Assembly: GCF_004153455.1 (NCBI RefSeq)
Contig: NZ_SDQE01000007.1
Location: 1-64,000 of the forward strand
Direction of reading: 5' to 3'
From: Allopusillimonas ginsengisoli
GTDB lineage: Bacteria > Pseudomonadota > Gammaproteobacteria > Burkholderiales > Burkholderiaceae_B
DNA: 64,000 bases
Position 1 is the stretch's first letter, and each line of letters starts with the position of its first letter. Shown here piece by piece: positions 10,901-19,131 of this stretch. Both the position numbers and the translations under genes were made by a program. The notes under the pieces were generated by a model. That model was not told where the DNA came from. It worked only from the letters and a program-made list of their open reading frames with translations, and did no database searches.

Positions 10901-11429
10901 CGGCAACAGGATCCCAGGTCCAATTGGATTTCTCGGTATCGCAGAAAATAATGCGCGTCCCGGCATAGGCCTGGTCGTTGTCGGACCAGACATAGTAGTT
11001 GCGTGCCGCGGATCCTGGCTTTGCGCGCCGTGCTCGCTGGAACCAGGCATGCTGGTCCGAGGTGTGATTGACCACCAACTCGGTAATCACGCGTAACCCT
11101 CGTTGATGCGCTTCGCGTATCAGTCTGCGCACGTCCCCCAGTGTGCCGTAGCCTTCGTGTACGCCTCTATATTCCGCAATATCGTAGCCATCGTCGCGTC
11201 TTGGCGATGGATAGAACGGCAGCAGCCAGATGGTGTTGACGCCCAGGCTGGCGATGTAGTCCAGTTTGGAGACAAGCCCGGCGAAGTCTCCCTCGCCATC
11301 GTTATTGGCATCGAAGAACGATTTGACGTGCAACTGGTAGATCACGGCGTCTTTGTACCAGAGCGCGTCATCGCGCAGCAGCGTACCGGATTGCGTTTGG
11401 GCCGAAGGGGTTCCTGTATGCTTTACCAT
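7968..11429 (-). CDS. treS: Fused trehalose synthase / maltokinase (TreS-Pep2)
   Basis: The 1153-residue protein joins two enzymes. Residues about 20-560 are a GH13_16 trehalose synthase that interconverts trehalose and maltose: nucleophile Asp about 220 ([10 protein letters not shown]), Glu about 262 (LAEANQW) and Asp about 328 (LRNHDEL). Residues about 575-1153 are a maltokinase that makes maltose-1-phosphate with ATP: the aminoglycoside-phosphotransferase-like [10 protein letters not shown] at about 956 and FIDFEGEP at about 973. Together they turn trehalose into the GlgE donor. TreS-maltokinase fusions are known in proteobacterial GlgE clusters. The start ATG overlaps the glgE stop by 7 bp and has a GGAG about 10 bases upstream. 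I infer channelling from trehalose to glucan; no trehalose-biosynthesis gene lies in the window. Confidence 0.94.
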   Translation of the reverse strand: MVKHTGTPSAQTQSGTLLRDDALWYKDAVIYQLHVKSFFDANNDGEGDFAGLVSKLDYIASLGVNTIWLLPFYPSPRRDDGYDIAEYRGVHEGYGTLGDVRRLIREAHQRGLRVITELVVNHTSDQHAWFQRARRAKPGSAARNYYVWSDNDQAYAGTRIIFCDTEKSNWTWDPVAGAYFWHRFYSHQPDLNYDNPKVLKEVIAVMRFWLDMGVDGLRLDAVPYLVEREGTNNENLPETHAILRQIRAAMDKDYPGRLLLAEANQWPEDAQEYFGQGDECHMSFHFPLMPRMYMAIARADRFPITDIMQQTPEIPANCQWAIFLRNHDELTLEMVTSSERDYLWDVYAADRRARINLGIRRRLSPLLERDRRRIELMNSLLLSMPGTPVLYYGDEIGMGDNIHLGDRDGVRTPMQWSPDRNGGFSRADPERLPLPVLMGPLYGYEAVNVEAQQRDPHSLLNWTRRMLIKRQQQTHVFGRGSLRFLFPGNRKILAYLREYEEVSLLCVANLSNASQPVELDLSMMSGRVPIEILGGTPFPTIGELPYLLTLPPYGFYWFELSASAAPPSWHAAAPEQMPEYATLVLRRKAGYQLMEGSMRTLCQTVLPVYLQRQRWFSGGHGPASIAISYVVPLPSQTDLFLAEITLEQEGSQQAYFLPLALLWSEAIGGMPAQYAMARVRRGSELGLATDGYSVPEFVQALLENFRAETKLSVRTTVGKASIQFRAESRLHDVPWPPDPEMLWFHGEQSNSSLMIGDDAALKLVRHVVAGIHPEAEMSRHLGRAGYGNIAALLGELLRVDADGTPHTLALLHCRINNQGDAWSWTQEYLKRMLENAAFTDVSDESRVEHEEELHGYRSMAATIGRRLAQMHAVLAQPCEDEAFQPTQARRRDAQAWARSVRTMLERAIKAAAGMRTQLPESAQSQLRELEQDKKSLSGQIDKIAQALTDTVLTRIHGDLHLGQVLIAQSDAYFIDFEGEPVRPLDERRTKTSAWRDVAGMIRSFDYASAAFAMAEASASPAANTDDAQEAARISAQSAGPSGPPGLAQIRQRMLDQFCLSATTAFLEGYANAMAEAAGPQVETQSVDQSATDSWPAMEDHGLLNLALLEKAAYEVCYEVAHRPLWVGIPLKGLLDAVRRIQRASASAGGASRS

Positions 11430-14400
11430 GACGGCAACAGTCTCCAGATCACGAACGGGCGCTCAGGCGTCAGTTCAATACGGTGATGCTGGCCCGTCAG
11501 TTCAAATGCCTGATCGGCCCACAGGTCATGCAGATGCACCTTTCCCTCGTCGGGAACGCCCCACAACCATAAAGGCAACTGGAGCGTGCCGGCCTGCGGG
11601 GCGTGCGGATCCAGGCTGATGGCGACAATGACCACACTGTCTGCTTCGCGCGTCGATTTGGTGAAAAAGAGAATATGCCCGTTGTCAATATGATGAAAAC
11701 GGACGCCCAGATGCGACTGCAGCGCCGGGTTCAGGCGGCGCAAGTGATTCAGTTGGGTAATTTCCGCCACGATGTTGCCGGGTCGGGCCATATCCCATTG
11801 CCGTATCTCGTACTTTTCCGAGTTCAGATACTCTTCCTTTCCCGGCAACGCTGTCGCTTCGCACAGTTCAAAACCCTGGTACATGCCCCACACTCCTGAC
11901 AGCGTGGTTGCAAGCGCTGCGCGAATCAAAAAGGCCGCCCTGCCCCCATCCTGCAGGAACCAGGGGTTGATATCGGGCGTATTCACGAAAAAATTGGGAC
12001 GGAAAAAATCCGCAACCGGGGCAGCGTTCAATTCGCTCAAATACGATTCCAGCTCCTGCTTGGTGTTGCGCCAGGTAAAGTAGGTATACGACTGAGAGAA
12101 TCCAATCTTGCCTAATCGATACATCATCCTGGGTCGGGTGAAGGCCTCTGACAGAAAAACAACCTGTGGGTATCTGGTCTTCACTTCCGCTATCATCCAT
12201 TGCCAGAATGGCAACGGTTTGGTGTGTGGGTTGTCGACCCGAAAAGTCGATACGCCCTGCTCTGCCCAGAAGAGAACGATGTCGCGGAGCGCAGCCCATA
12301 AATCATCGCGCGGACGTCCCTGCGCATCGTAGAAATCAGGGTTAACAATGTCTTCATAGCGTTTGGGCGGGTTCTCCGCATAGCGCAAGCTTCCATCCGC
12401 TCGCCAATCGAACCAATCGGGGTGCGTCGTCAGCCACGGATGATCCGGAGAACACTGTATGGCAAAGTCCATGGCGATTTCCATGCCATGCGCCTGGGCC
12501 GCGTTGAGGAGCATCCGGAAATCCGCTGGCTCGCCAAGCTCGGGATGCAGTACGTCGTGTCCGCCTTGCTCTGAGCCAATGGCATAGGGGCTGCCGGGAT
12601 CGTCGGGTTCGGCGCGCAGTGCATTGTTCCGGCCTTTTCGGTTGGCCCGCCCAATGGGGTGTATGGGCGGAAAATACAACACATCGAACCCCATCGCAGC
12701 AATATCGGACAATCGATTCACGACATCCAGAAAGGTGCCATGCGTGTCGCGCCCCGCACCCTGCGAGCGCGGAAACAACTCGTACCAGCTGGCATAGCGT
12801 GCCCTGCGACGATCCACGGTCAGCGGATACATGTTCGAACATACCTGAAAAGGTCGGTGCTCGCTTGCCTGCATAAGCTGTGCCAGCTCCGTTGAAAGGA
12901 GCGCATCAATCGCCTCGGGCGCTGGCGCGTCGGTTGCTTGCCGAAAATCTTCAATGCGCACAGCGATCTCTGGACTGGTAGCGTGCATCCGCGCCATGGT
13001 CTGCGTCAACAGTTGGCGCCCCTCCTCGATCTCGAGTGCGACCTCCTGCCCTGCTTGTACCTTCTTGCCGAGATACTCCCTGAAGGATGACCATTCGTCG
13101 CGCCATGCCTGAACAATATAGAAACAGCTGCCTACAATCCGGGGATAAAAACTTGCTTCCCATACATCGTTGCCCACCTCTTGCATGGTGACGCGCTGCC
13201 AGGGTGTCTGGCTTGCGGATCGCCACAGCACGCTGGCTGAAATCCGTTCATGGCCATCGGAAAAGATTGAGGCTTGCACGCTCACGCGATCACCCACGCA
13301 CGCCTTGGCCGCAAATAGTCCGTTATCGACGGCAGGCGTCACGTGTTCAATGGCAATACGCGAAGCGTCTTCGCCTCGCATCGACTCACTTGTCCGGTCG
13401 GCGCGACAAATCTGCGCGAGGGTCAACCCGCCCGGAGGCAACTTTTCCGGTGTCGTCGCACCCTCCGGAAAAACATGGTCGTCAGGTAATCGCGCGGCCA
13501 GCATATTCCAATCCACGATCGTGGACGCTTCCCTATCGGGGTTGACGACCAGCGCACTGCTTGTCCCGTCGCTGCGGGCGAACGCCGATACCTGCGCCAA
13601 CGGCCCGGTCAGGCACACGATGCGTTCCCCTGAAACTGTGCCCGGCACGGGCGCTTCTGCATGCGCCATGCAAGACGAACCACCCGTTTGCCTGTTGTTC
13701 AACGTTGTTTGCTGTACGAGCCATCGCTGCACCTTGGCAAGCGTAGCCGGGTCTGCGTCCGCCACAGAAGATGGCGTCATCAGAATGCCGTCGCCAAAAA
13801 AAGCAGCCATCCACAAACGATCCGACATCGGGATCCCTGCAAACTGCTGTGATGGTTGGACTTGCCCATTTGCCGCGTCGAGGTCCACGACAGGTGCCAG
13901 AACAGGCGCCAGCTGTGACAGGCGCTTGTGTTCCTCCAGCAACCACGTCGCTCGACCATCCCACCAGGGAAGCGAGAGGCAGGTCGCGCTAAAGCCTGCG
14001 GGGATCAGCGACGCAATCTGGCGCGGATTCAGGCCAGGAGTCCAGGCAACAAACGCAAAATCAGGGTAGTCGAGGTGAACGCGGGCAATAATCTGCTGCC
14101 ATATCGACACATCGACCTGCATGGGGCGGCGACACACTACCCCCGCGCTGTCTGCGGCAGCCCATTCAAGCAAAGGCCGCACCCCGTGTTCCAGCGCATG
14201 CTCGGTGCCAGTGGAAAGCCAACGCTCCGCCTGTCCAGGACTGTCGCCAAACAGCACAAAACTTCGCAGCGGTATCAACGCTGGATGCGCGCCATCGTGG
14301 TCGCTTGGCACCAGCACCGCAGACGACGATGCGCCTATCGGGTCAAGATCTTGCCCGGACAAGGGGGGCGGCGAGACGATGCGCTGATCCACATAGGAGA

Positions 14401-14443
14401 TGCGGTGACGCAAGCCTCCCGCCGAGTGTTGATGCGTCGACAT
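11423..14443 (-). CDS. glgE: Alpha-1,4-glucan:maltose-1-phosphate maltosyltransferase with duplicated N-terminal half
   Basis: GlgE adds maltosyl units from maltose-1-phosphate to alpha-1,4-glucan. The 1006-residue protein is much longer than actinobacterial GlgE (about 660-700). Residues about 358-1006 are the complete enzyme: a DUF3416-type N domain from about 360, YELFPRS at 554, nucleophile Asp about 737 in TFRVDNPHTKPLPFWQW, acid/base Glu about 766 in LSEAFTRP and NTPDINP about 821. Residues 1-350 are extra and resemble a decayed copy of the second half of the barrel (about 112-180 align by eye with 744-810) without the catalytic residues. Long forms occur in Burkholderiales, as far as I recall. 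It is the first gene of the operon, with GGGAG seven bases before the ATG. Confidence 0.93.
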   Translation of the reverse strand: MSTHQHSAGGLRHRISYVDQRIVSPPPLSGQDLDPIGASSSAVLVPSDHDGAHPALIPLRSFVLFGDSPGQAERWLSTGTEHALEHGVRPLLEWAAADSAGVVCRRPMQVDVSIWQQIIARVHLDYPDFAFVAWTPGLNPRQIASLIPAGFSATCLSLPWWDGRATWLLEEHKRLSQLAPVLAPVVDLDAANGQVQPSQQFAGIPMSDRLWMAAFFGDGILMTPSSVADADPATLAKVQRWLVQQTTLNNRQTGGSSCMAHAEAPVPGTVSGERIVCLTGPLAQVSAFARSDGTSSALVVNPDREASTIVDWNMLAARLPDDHVFPEGATTPEKLPPGGLTLAQICRADRTSESMRGEDASRIAIEHVTPAVDNGLFAAKACVGDRVSVQASIFSDGHERISASVLWRSASQTPWQRVTMQEVGNDVWEASFYPRIVGSCFYIVQAWRDEWSSFREYLGKKVQAGQEVALEIEEGRQLLTQTMARMHATSPEIAVRIEDFRQATDAPAPEAIDALLSTELAQLMQASEHRPFQVCSNMYPLTVDRRRARYASWYELFPRSQGAGRDTHGTFLDVVNRLSDIAAMGFDVLYFPPIHPIGRANRKGRNNALRAEPDDPGSPYAIGSEQGGHDVLHPELGEPADFRMLLNAAQAHGMEIAMDFAIQCSPDHPWLTTHPDWFDWRADGSLRYAENPPKRYEDIVNPDFYDAQGRPRDDLWAALRDIVLFWAEQGVSTFRVDNPHTKPLPFWQWMIAEVKTRYPQVVFLSEAFTRPRMMYRLGKIGFSQSYTYFTWRNTKQELESYLSELNAAPVADFFRPNFFVNTPDINPWFLQDGGRAAFLIRAALATTLSGVWGMYQGFELCEATALPGKEEYLNSEKYEIRQWDMARPGNIVAEITQLNHLRRLNPALQSHLGVRFHHIDNGHILFFTKSTREADSVVIVAISLDPHAPQAGTLQLPLWLWGVPDEGKVHLHDLWADQAFELTGQHHRIELTPERPFVIWRLLPSW

Positions 14444-14470
14444 GGGAAGACTCCCTCAGTGCGCTGCAAT

Positions 14471-14899
14471 CTAGGACTGCAGGGTCGCATCCATGGAGAT
14501 CTTCGCATTCAACAGTTTGGATACAGGGCATCCCGCTTTCGCCTGGTCAGCGATGTCGTCGAACTTGGCCTGATCTGCGCCAGGGATTGTCGCCACCACA
14601 GTCAGATGGCTGGCGGTAATGGCAAACCCATCTCCTACTTTTTCAAGCGTAATGTCGGCAGTGGTGCGGATTTCTTCCGGTGGCAGTCCCGCTTCGCTCA
14701 GCATCAGCGAAAGCGCCATCGAAAAGCAGGCGGCATGCGCAGCGCCGATCAGCTCTTCGGGATTGGTTCCACGTCCATCCTCAAAGCGTGCCTTCGCGCC
14801 ATAAGGGGCGTCGCTCAGCACGCCGGTTTCAGTGGAGATGGAGCCTTCTCCTTCTTTGAAACTCCCCTTCCAAACGGCGGATCCCTTCTTGACGATCAT
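14471..14899 (-). CDS. osmC: OsmC-family peroxiredoxin
   Basis: OsmC reduces organic hydroperoxides with a pair of reactive cysteines and is induced by osmotic and stationary-phase stress in E. coli. The 142-residue protein has the peroxidatic Cys about 58 in AHAACFSMAL and the resolving Cys about 124 in AGCPVSKLLN, plus the N-terminal MIVKKGSAVWKG strand typical of OsmC rather than Ohr. It starts with ATG after a good AAGGAGTG site. It lies 27 bp upstream of glgE on the same strand, so read-through into the glucan operon is possible. That would group an osmotic-stress peroxidase with trehalose-linked glucan synthesis. Confidence 0.94.
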   Translation of the reverse strand: MIVKKGSAVWKGSFKEGEGSISTETGVLSDAPYGAKARFEDGRGTNPEELIGAAHAACFSMALSLMLSEAGLPPEEIRTTADITLEKVGDGFAITASHLTVVATIPGADQAKFDDIADQAKAGCPVSKLLNAKISMDATLQS

Positions 14900-15014
14900 A
14901 TTTCACTCCTTGCTGTCGATTTGGCAGATGCGCGGTCCACGCCCAGTACATCAGGCGCGTCCCTGCGTCAGTCACCTCCAGCAAGTGCCATGCCCGCCCG
15001 GCACTCCCTCCTGA

Positions 15015-15941
15015 CTATGGGTATCGTACCGGCTTACCGGGAATATCCGGTAAAGGAATGAAGTCCGACTCGCCGGGCACCTTGGGGAAACGGCCTGCTT
15101 TCCAGTCCTCCTTTGCCTGCTCGATACGGTCGGCGGAGCTGGAGACAAAATTCCAGGACAAATAGCGGGAAGATTCCATCGGTGCGCCACCGAACAGCAT
15201 CAATCTGGTGGAAGTTGGCCCCGCCGCAGTCAGTGTGACGCTTTTTCCGGGTTTGAGCACCAGCAGTTGTCCAGCGTCATAGCGCTCGTTGCGACCAATA
15301 TCCAGTACCCCTTGGGCAACATAAATCGCCTGTTCGGGATACTCTGCGGGCATCTGCAGCGTCGCGCCTGGCGCCAACATGACATCAGCCTGGAACAAAT
15401 CCGACAGAATGGGCGCCGGGGAGCGGTGCCCGAGAAAACAGCCTGCAATAATTCTGGCCGATACGCCCTCGCCTTCTTCGACGGGAAGCGAAGATTTTCC
15501 AACATGCAAGAAATCGGGCTCATCTTCTTCATGTGCTTCGGGCAGTGCGACCCAGCATTGCATGCCAAACAACGCTGAACCGCTCTGCCTTGTCTCTGGC
15601 GCAGTTCGTTCCGAGTGGACGATTCCCTTTCCGGCTGTCATCCAGTTGACGTCGCCCGGCTGAATTGTCTGCAGGCTACCCAGGCTGTCGTGGTGCAGAA
15701 TCTCGCCATCGAACAAGTAGGTGACCGTGGCCAATCCGATGTGAGGATGCGGCCGGACGTCCAGCCCCTTGCCGGCACTGAACACATGAGGTCCCATCTG
15801 ATCCAGAAATACAAATGGGCCCACCATACGCCGTTCGCGCGAGGGCAGCGCGCGTCTTACTTCGAACTGATCCCCAAGATCGTGGGTGCGAGGGACCACG
15901 ACGACCTCGAGCGGGTGGTCATCGTTCAATTGATCTGCCAT
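15015..15941 (-). CDS. Pirin family protein (cupin)
   Basis: The 308-residue protein has the bicupin fold of pirins. The N-terminal cupin contains the metal-binding DVRPHPHIGLATVTYL and HHDSLG segments and a conserved GKGIVHSER loop; the C-terminal domain is of Pirin_C type. Some bacterial pirins have quercetinase activity and others act as redox-responsive partners of metabolic enzymes, so substrate and role cannot be told from sequence. It starts with ATG after CAGGAGAAACC. It lies 115 bp upstream of osmC on the same strand. A 17-base palindrome sits 33 bp upstream of the start (see 15974-15990). Confidence 0.9.
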   Translation of the reverse strand: MADQLNDDHPLEVVVVPRTHDLGDQFEVRRALPSRERRMVGPFVFLDQMGPHVFSAGKGLDVRPHPHIGLATVTYLFDGEILHHDSLGSLQTIQPGDVNWMTAGKGIVHSERTAPETRQSGSALFGMQCWVALPEAHEEDEPDFLHVGKSSLPVEEGEGVSARIIAGCFLGHRSPAPILSDLFQADVMLAPGATLQMPAEYPEQAIYVAQGVLDIGRNERYDAGQLLVLKPGKSVTLTAAGPTSTRLMLFGGAPMESSRYLSWNFVSSSADRIEQAKEDWKAGRFPKVPGESDFIPLPDIPGKPVRYP

Positions 15942-15973
15942 GACGGTTTCTCCTGGACAGTGGATTGGTAAGC

Positions 15974-15990
15974 ATCAATACAATATTGAT
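15974..15990. promoter_or_regulatory. Palindrome upstream of pirin gene, possible operator
   Basis: ATCAATA, three bases, TATTGAT form a perfect 7-bp inverted repeat in an otherwise non-repetitive 166-bp gap between the pirin start and the cysN stop. Its position 33 bp before the pirin ATG suits a repressor or LysR-type site. No regulator gene is adjacent, so the cognate protein is unknown. Confidence 0.35.
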
Positions 15991-16107
15991 TGAACGGGCT
16001 TTGCACAGCCAGTTACCAGCCCAATTTACCATTCCAATCCCAGCCGCCCTTCTCGCCTGTGTTCGGCGTGAGCGATGAAACCGCTATTTCGCCATGCTGA
16101 GAGCCAG

Positions 16108-17424
16108 TCAATCAGCAGGCGCTGCCCTGCGTATCAGACCGCCTGCCACCGTGAGGTGCGTCGCCTCATCAATGAGAATAAACGCACCTGTCGCGGCAAG
16201 CTCATCGTAGCCATCCACGGCCAACGAATCTCGTGTTCGAATCGCGACGCGGCCAATATCGTTCATGGACAGCGCCTCTCCGTTCATGGGCAATTCGACC
16301 AGGTGCTGCAAGTCGCGGCGATTGATGATGTCAGCAACCCGAGCACTGCTTGTTTTCGCGCCATGCTTGATCAGATACTTGCGTGCGGGATTCAGTGGCT
16401 GCGTACCCAACCAGCAAAGGTCCGCTTCGAACTCGCGCGTAATCGTAGGCGCCTGAACGCTATGACTCAGCCAGTCTCCCCGGGATATATCGATATGTTC
16501 ATTGAGCAGCACTGTGACAGGCACGCCTGCACTGGCTTGCTCCACCTCTGCATCAAAGGTGAGCAACGCCTTGACTGTCGCACGCACGCCCGAGGGCTGG
16601 ACAATGACCTCATCACCTTTGCGCAACGTGCCACTGGCCACCTGGCCGGCGTAACCTCGCAGGCCATCTGCCTGACTGCCGTTATGCCGTGCGACCCATT
16701 GAACCAGAAAGCGCAGCGGCCCCTGGTCCAGGCCTTCATCCGCCTCCAGCGTTTCCAGCAGCGTCAACAAAGTCGGCCCTCTATACCACGGCGTGTTGCC
16801 GGATACGCGAACGATGTTGTCGCCAAGCAGCGCAGATACGGGGATCACCTGGAAACGGGGGATGCCAAGTTTTTTTGCAAGCTCCGTATATGCATGTTCA
16901 ATGCGCTGAAAGACGTCTGCATTCCAATCGAGCAGATCAAGCTTGTTCACCGCCACAATGATATGACGCACCCCCAGTAAGTGCGCGATTGTGCTGTGAC
17001 GCCGAGTCTGCACTAACAGCTGCCCATCGCGCGCCTTGCTGGCATCCACGAGAATAATGGCGGCATGCGCCGTTGATGCACCAGTGACCATATTACGCGT
17101 GTACTGTTCGTGCCCAGGGGCATCGGCTACGATGAACTTGCGCTTGGGTGTCGAGAAATAGCGATAGGCCAGATCGATCGTAATGCCTTGCTCGCGCTCA
17201 TCTTCGAGCCCATCGGTGAGCATGGCCAGGTTCGGTTCAAGGTCTTCTGGACGGCGATAGCGAGAGCGCTCTATGGCGCGCAGTTGATCAGCGAACACCG
17301 TTTTGCTGTCGAACAACAAGCGGCCGATCAGTGTGGACTTTCCATCATCGACAGAGCCTGCCGTGATGAAACGGAGAACACTGCGATCATTGGTCTGGAT
17401 AAACTGTTCGTTGATGGCATTCAT
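16108..17424 (-). CDS. cysN: Sulfate adenylyltransferase large (GTPase) subunit
   Basis: CysN is the EF-Tu-like GTPase that drives synthesis of adenylyl sulfate (APS) from sulfate and ATP together with CysD. The 438-residue protein has the P-loop GSVDDGKST at about 23-31, DAPGHEQ at about 101-107, NKLD at about 160-163 and two beta-barrel domains. It ends without an APS kinase (CysC) domain. That fits the APS-reductase type CysH encoded upstream, because PAPS is then not needed. It is the last gene of the sulfate operon. Its ATG overlaps the stop of a 25-codon ORF (ATGA), and only a weak Shine-Dalgarno is seen, suggesting coupled translation. Confidence 0.95.
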   Translation of the reverse strand: MNAINEQFIQTNDRSVLRFITAGSVDDGKSTLIGRLLFDSKTVFADQLRAIERSRYRRPEDLEPNLAMLTDGLEDEREQGITIDLAYRYFSTPKRKFIVADAPGHEQYTRNMVTGASTAHAAIILVDASKARDGQLLVQTRRHSTIAHLLGVRHIIVAVNKLDLLDWNADVFQRIEHAYTELAKKLGIPRFQVIPVSALLGDNIVRVSGNTPWYRGPTLLTLLETLEADEGLDQGPLRFLVQWVARHNGSQADGLRGYAGQVASGTLRKGDEVIVQPSGVRATVKALLTFDAEVEQASAGVPVTVLLNEHIDISRGDWLSHSVQAPTITREFEADLCWLGTQPLNPARKYLIKHGAKTSSARVADIINRRDLQHLVELPMNGEALSMNDIGRVAIRTRDSLAVDGYDELAATGAFILIDEATHLTVAGGLIRRAAPAD

Positions 17425-17498
17425 AGTGGATACTCGTTCTTGATACCCGGCATCCGATCAATGAATGCCTGGACCGACTGTTTGTAAATAAGGACCAT
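17421..17498 (-). CDS. 25-codon ORF bridging cysD and cysN
   Basis: The ATG overlaps the cysD stop as TGATG (17500-17496) and the stop overlaps the cysN start as ATGA (17424-17421), so this frame exactly fills the 73-bp gap. The predicted peptide begins MVLIYKQSVQAF and ends GIKNEYPL. No homologue is recognised. It may be a true micro-protein, or only a translated coupling element that carries ribosomes from cysD to cysN. A chance ORF is possible, but the double overlap is striking. No ribosome-binding site independent of cysD is evident. Confidence 0.4.
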   Translation of the reverse strand: MVLIYKQSVQAFIDRMPGIKNEYPL

Positions 17499-18406
17499 CA
17501 GAAATACCCGTTTTTCTTGCGGCGCTCCATGGAAGCCTCCGACGTCTGATCGTCCATGCGTGTGGCGCCACGCTCCGTCACCGTCGTCATGGCCGTTTCG
17601 ACAATGATGTCGGCTGCGCTCGATGCAACGGAAGCAACAGGGCACGTGCACGAGATATCGCCAACAGTGCGAAAACGCACAGACAGTGTTTCGATGATGT
17701 CTTCTTGAGCGGGTGGCGTTAGTGGGGTGACAGGCACCAGTAGGCCGTGTCGGCGTACCACCTGCCGTTCGTGCGCATAGTAGATGGACGGCAACGCAAT
17801 GTTTTCCCGCTGGATGTATTGCCAGACATCCAGTTCCGTCCAGTTCGAAATTGGAAAGACACGCATGTTCTCGCCTGCATGGACACGCGTGTTATAGAGG
17901 TTCCAAAGCTCCGGACGCTGGGCCTTGGGATCCCATTTTCCGAACTCATCGCGAAACGAGAAAATTCGCTCCTTGGCACGCGCTTTTTCCTCATCGCGTC
18001 GCGCGCCGCCGATACAGGCATCAAAGCCGAATTCCTCGATGGCTTCAAGCAGTGTTACCGCCTGGGCCGCGTTGCGGGAATCGTTCTCCCTGCGCAGCAC
18101 AACAGTGCCTCGTTGTATCGACGCCTCGACACTGCGTACGATGAGTGTTTCGCCAAGCTCGGCGATGCGGCGATCTCGGAATGCGATTACTTCGTCAAAG
18201 TTGTGGCCCGTGTCGATATGCATCAGCGGAAACGGAAAGCGCGAAGGCCTGAATGCTTTCTCGGCCAGACGCAAGAGCACGCAGGAGTCCTTGCCACCCG
18301 AGAAGAGCAGCACGGGGCGTTCGCTCTCTGCGGCAAGTTCCCGCATGATGTAAATGGCTTCAGCTTCCAGCCAGTCCAAATGACTGTCTATCTGTAATGC
18401 GACCAT
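17498..18406 (-). CDS. cysD: Sulfate adenylyltransferase small subunit
   Basis: CysD forms APS from ATP and sulfate, with CysN. The 302-residue protein has the PP-loop SGGKDS at about 36-41, then LRLAEKAF and HIDTGHNFDEVI. It also has the long conserved stretch around GGARRDEEKARAKER, and ends MERRKKNGYF as in other CysD proteins. The open frame extends 49 codons further upstream into cysH, but the family N-terminus (VALQIDSHLDWLE) and a perfect GGAGGAAAG site favour the ATG at 18406. That start lies 5 bp after the cysH stop. Confidence 0.95.
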   Translation of the reverse strand: MVALQIDSHLDWLEAEAIYIMRELAAESERPVLLFSGGKDSCVLLRLAEKAFRPSRFPFPLMHIDTGHNFDEVIAFRDRRIAELGETLIVRSVEASIQRGTVVLRRENDSRNAAQAVTLLEAIEEFGFDACIGGARRDEEKARAKERIFSFRDEFGKWDPKAQRPELWNLYNTRVHAGENMRVFPISNWTELDVWQYIQRENIALPSIYYAHERQVVRRHGLLVPVTPLTPPAQEDIIETLSVRFRTVGDISCTCPVASVASSAADIIVETAMTTVTERGATRMDDQTSEASMERRKKNGYF

Positions 18407-18411
18407 GATGC

Positions 18412-19122
18412 TTATCTTTCCTCCAGAACAAAAACCCGGTTTCGCAGATTGCCGGTATGCAGACCGCACTCCCTGGCGTCGGCGTTTTCCCACCACCAGC
18501 GCCCGGCGCGCAGATCTTCGCCAGGCTTGATGGCTCGCGTACAGGGTTCGCATCCAATGGACGGATAGCCCTGGTCATGCAGCGGGTTGTAGGGAATATT
18601 CATGGCACGGATCGCGCGCCAGATGTCGTCGTGATGCCATAACGCCAGCGGGTTGTACTTTTGCAGCCCAAACACCGCGTCGTACTCATTCAGCGCAAGT
18701 TCGGTGCGCGTGGTGGACTGTTCACGCCGCTGCCCGGTAATCCAGGCATCACGACCGACCAGTGCGCGTCGCAGCGGTTCGACTTTGCGCATATTGCAAC
18801 AGGCCTTGCGCAGTGCCAAACTTTCGTAGAAGGCAAAGGCGCCATGCTCGTCAACATGCCGGGCCACAGCCTTCGCATCTGGGCGCCAGACCTCAATATC
18901 GCGGCCATAGCGCTCGCGTATCGCATCGATCAGGCCAAGCGTCTCGGCGTGAAGGCGGCCAGTATCCAGCGTGAAGATAGCGATAGGCAGACCTTCGCTC
19001 AGAATGGCATGCGTCAACACCATGTCTTCTGCAGCAAGCGACGAAGCGAAGGCAACCTTGGGGTGATCGCTGGCAATCTGTCGAAGATGCATCAATAAGG
19101 TGGTCCATCGATCAGCAGTCAT
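18412..19122 (-). CDS. cysH: Adenylyl-sulfate (APS) reductase, [4Fe-4S] type CysH
   Basis: This enzyme reduces activated sulfate to sulfite using thioredoxin. The 236-residue protein carries both cysteine pairs that bind the [4Fe-4S] cluster of APS-specific reductases: CC at about 108-109 (ACCNMRKVEPL) and CEPC at about 191-194. It also has the catalytic Cys about 219 in the C-terminal ECGLH. E. coli-type PAPS reductases lack the four cluster cysteines, so APS is the likely substrate. This agrees with the absence of an APS kinase in the operon. It starts 9 bp after cysA with a good AGAGGAAAACA site. Confidence 0.94.
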   Translation of the reverse strand: MTADRWTTLLMHLRQIASDHPKVAFASSLAAEDMVLTHAILSEGLPIAIFTLDTGRLHAETLGLIDAIRERYGRDIEVWRPDAKAVARHVDEHGAFAFYESLALRKACCNMRKVEPLRRALVGRDAWITGQRREQSTTRTELALNEYDAVFGLQKYNPLALWHHDDIWRAIRAMNIPYNPLHDQGYPSIGCEPCTRAIKPGEDLRAGRWWWENADARECGLHTGNLRNRVFVLEER

Positions 19123-19131
19123 TGTTTTCCT

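Noticed and set aside
18407-18553. N-terminal extension of cysD by 49 codons
   Set aside because: The extension is the cysH reading region in another frame; the strong GGAGGAAAG site and conserved N-terminus fix the start at 18406.
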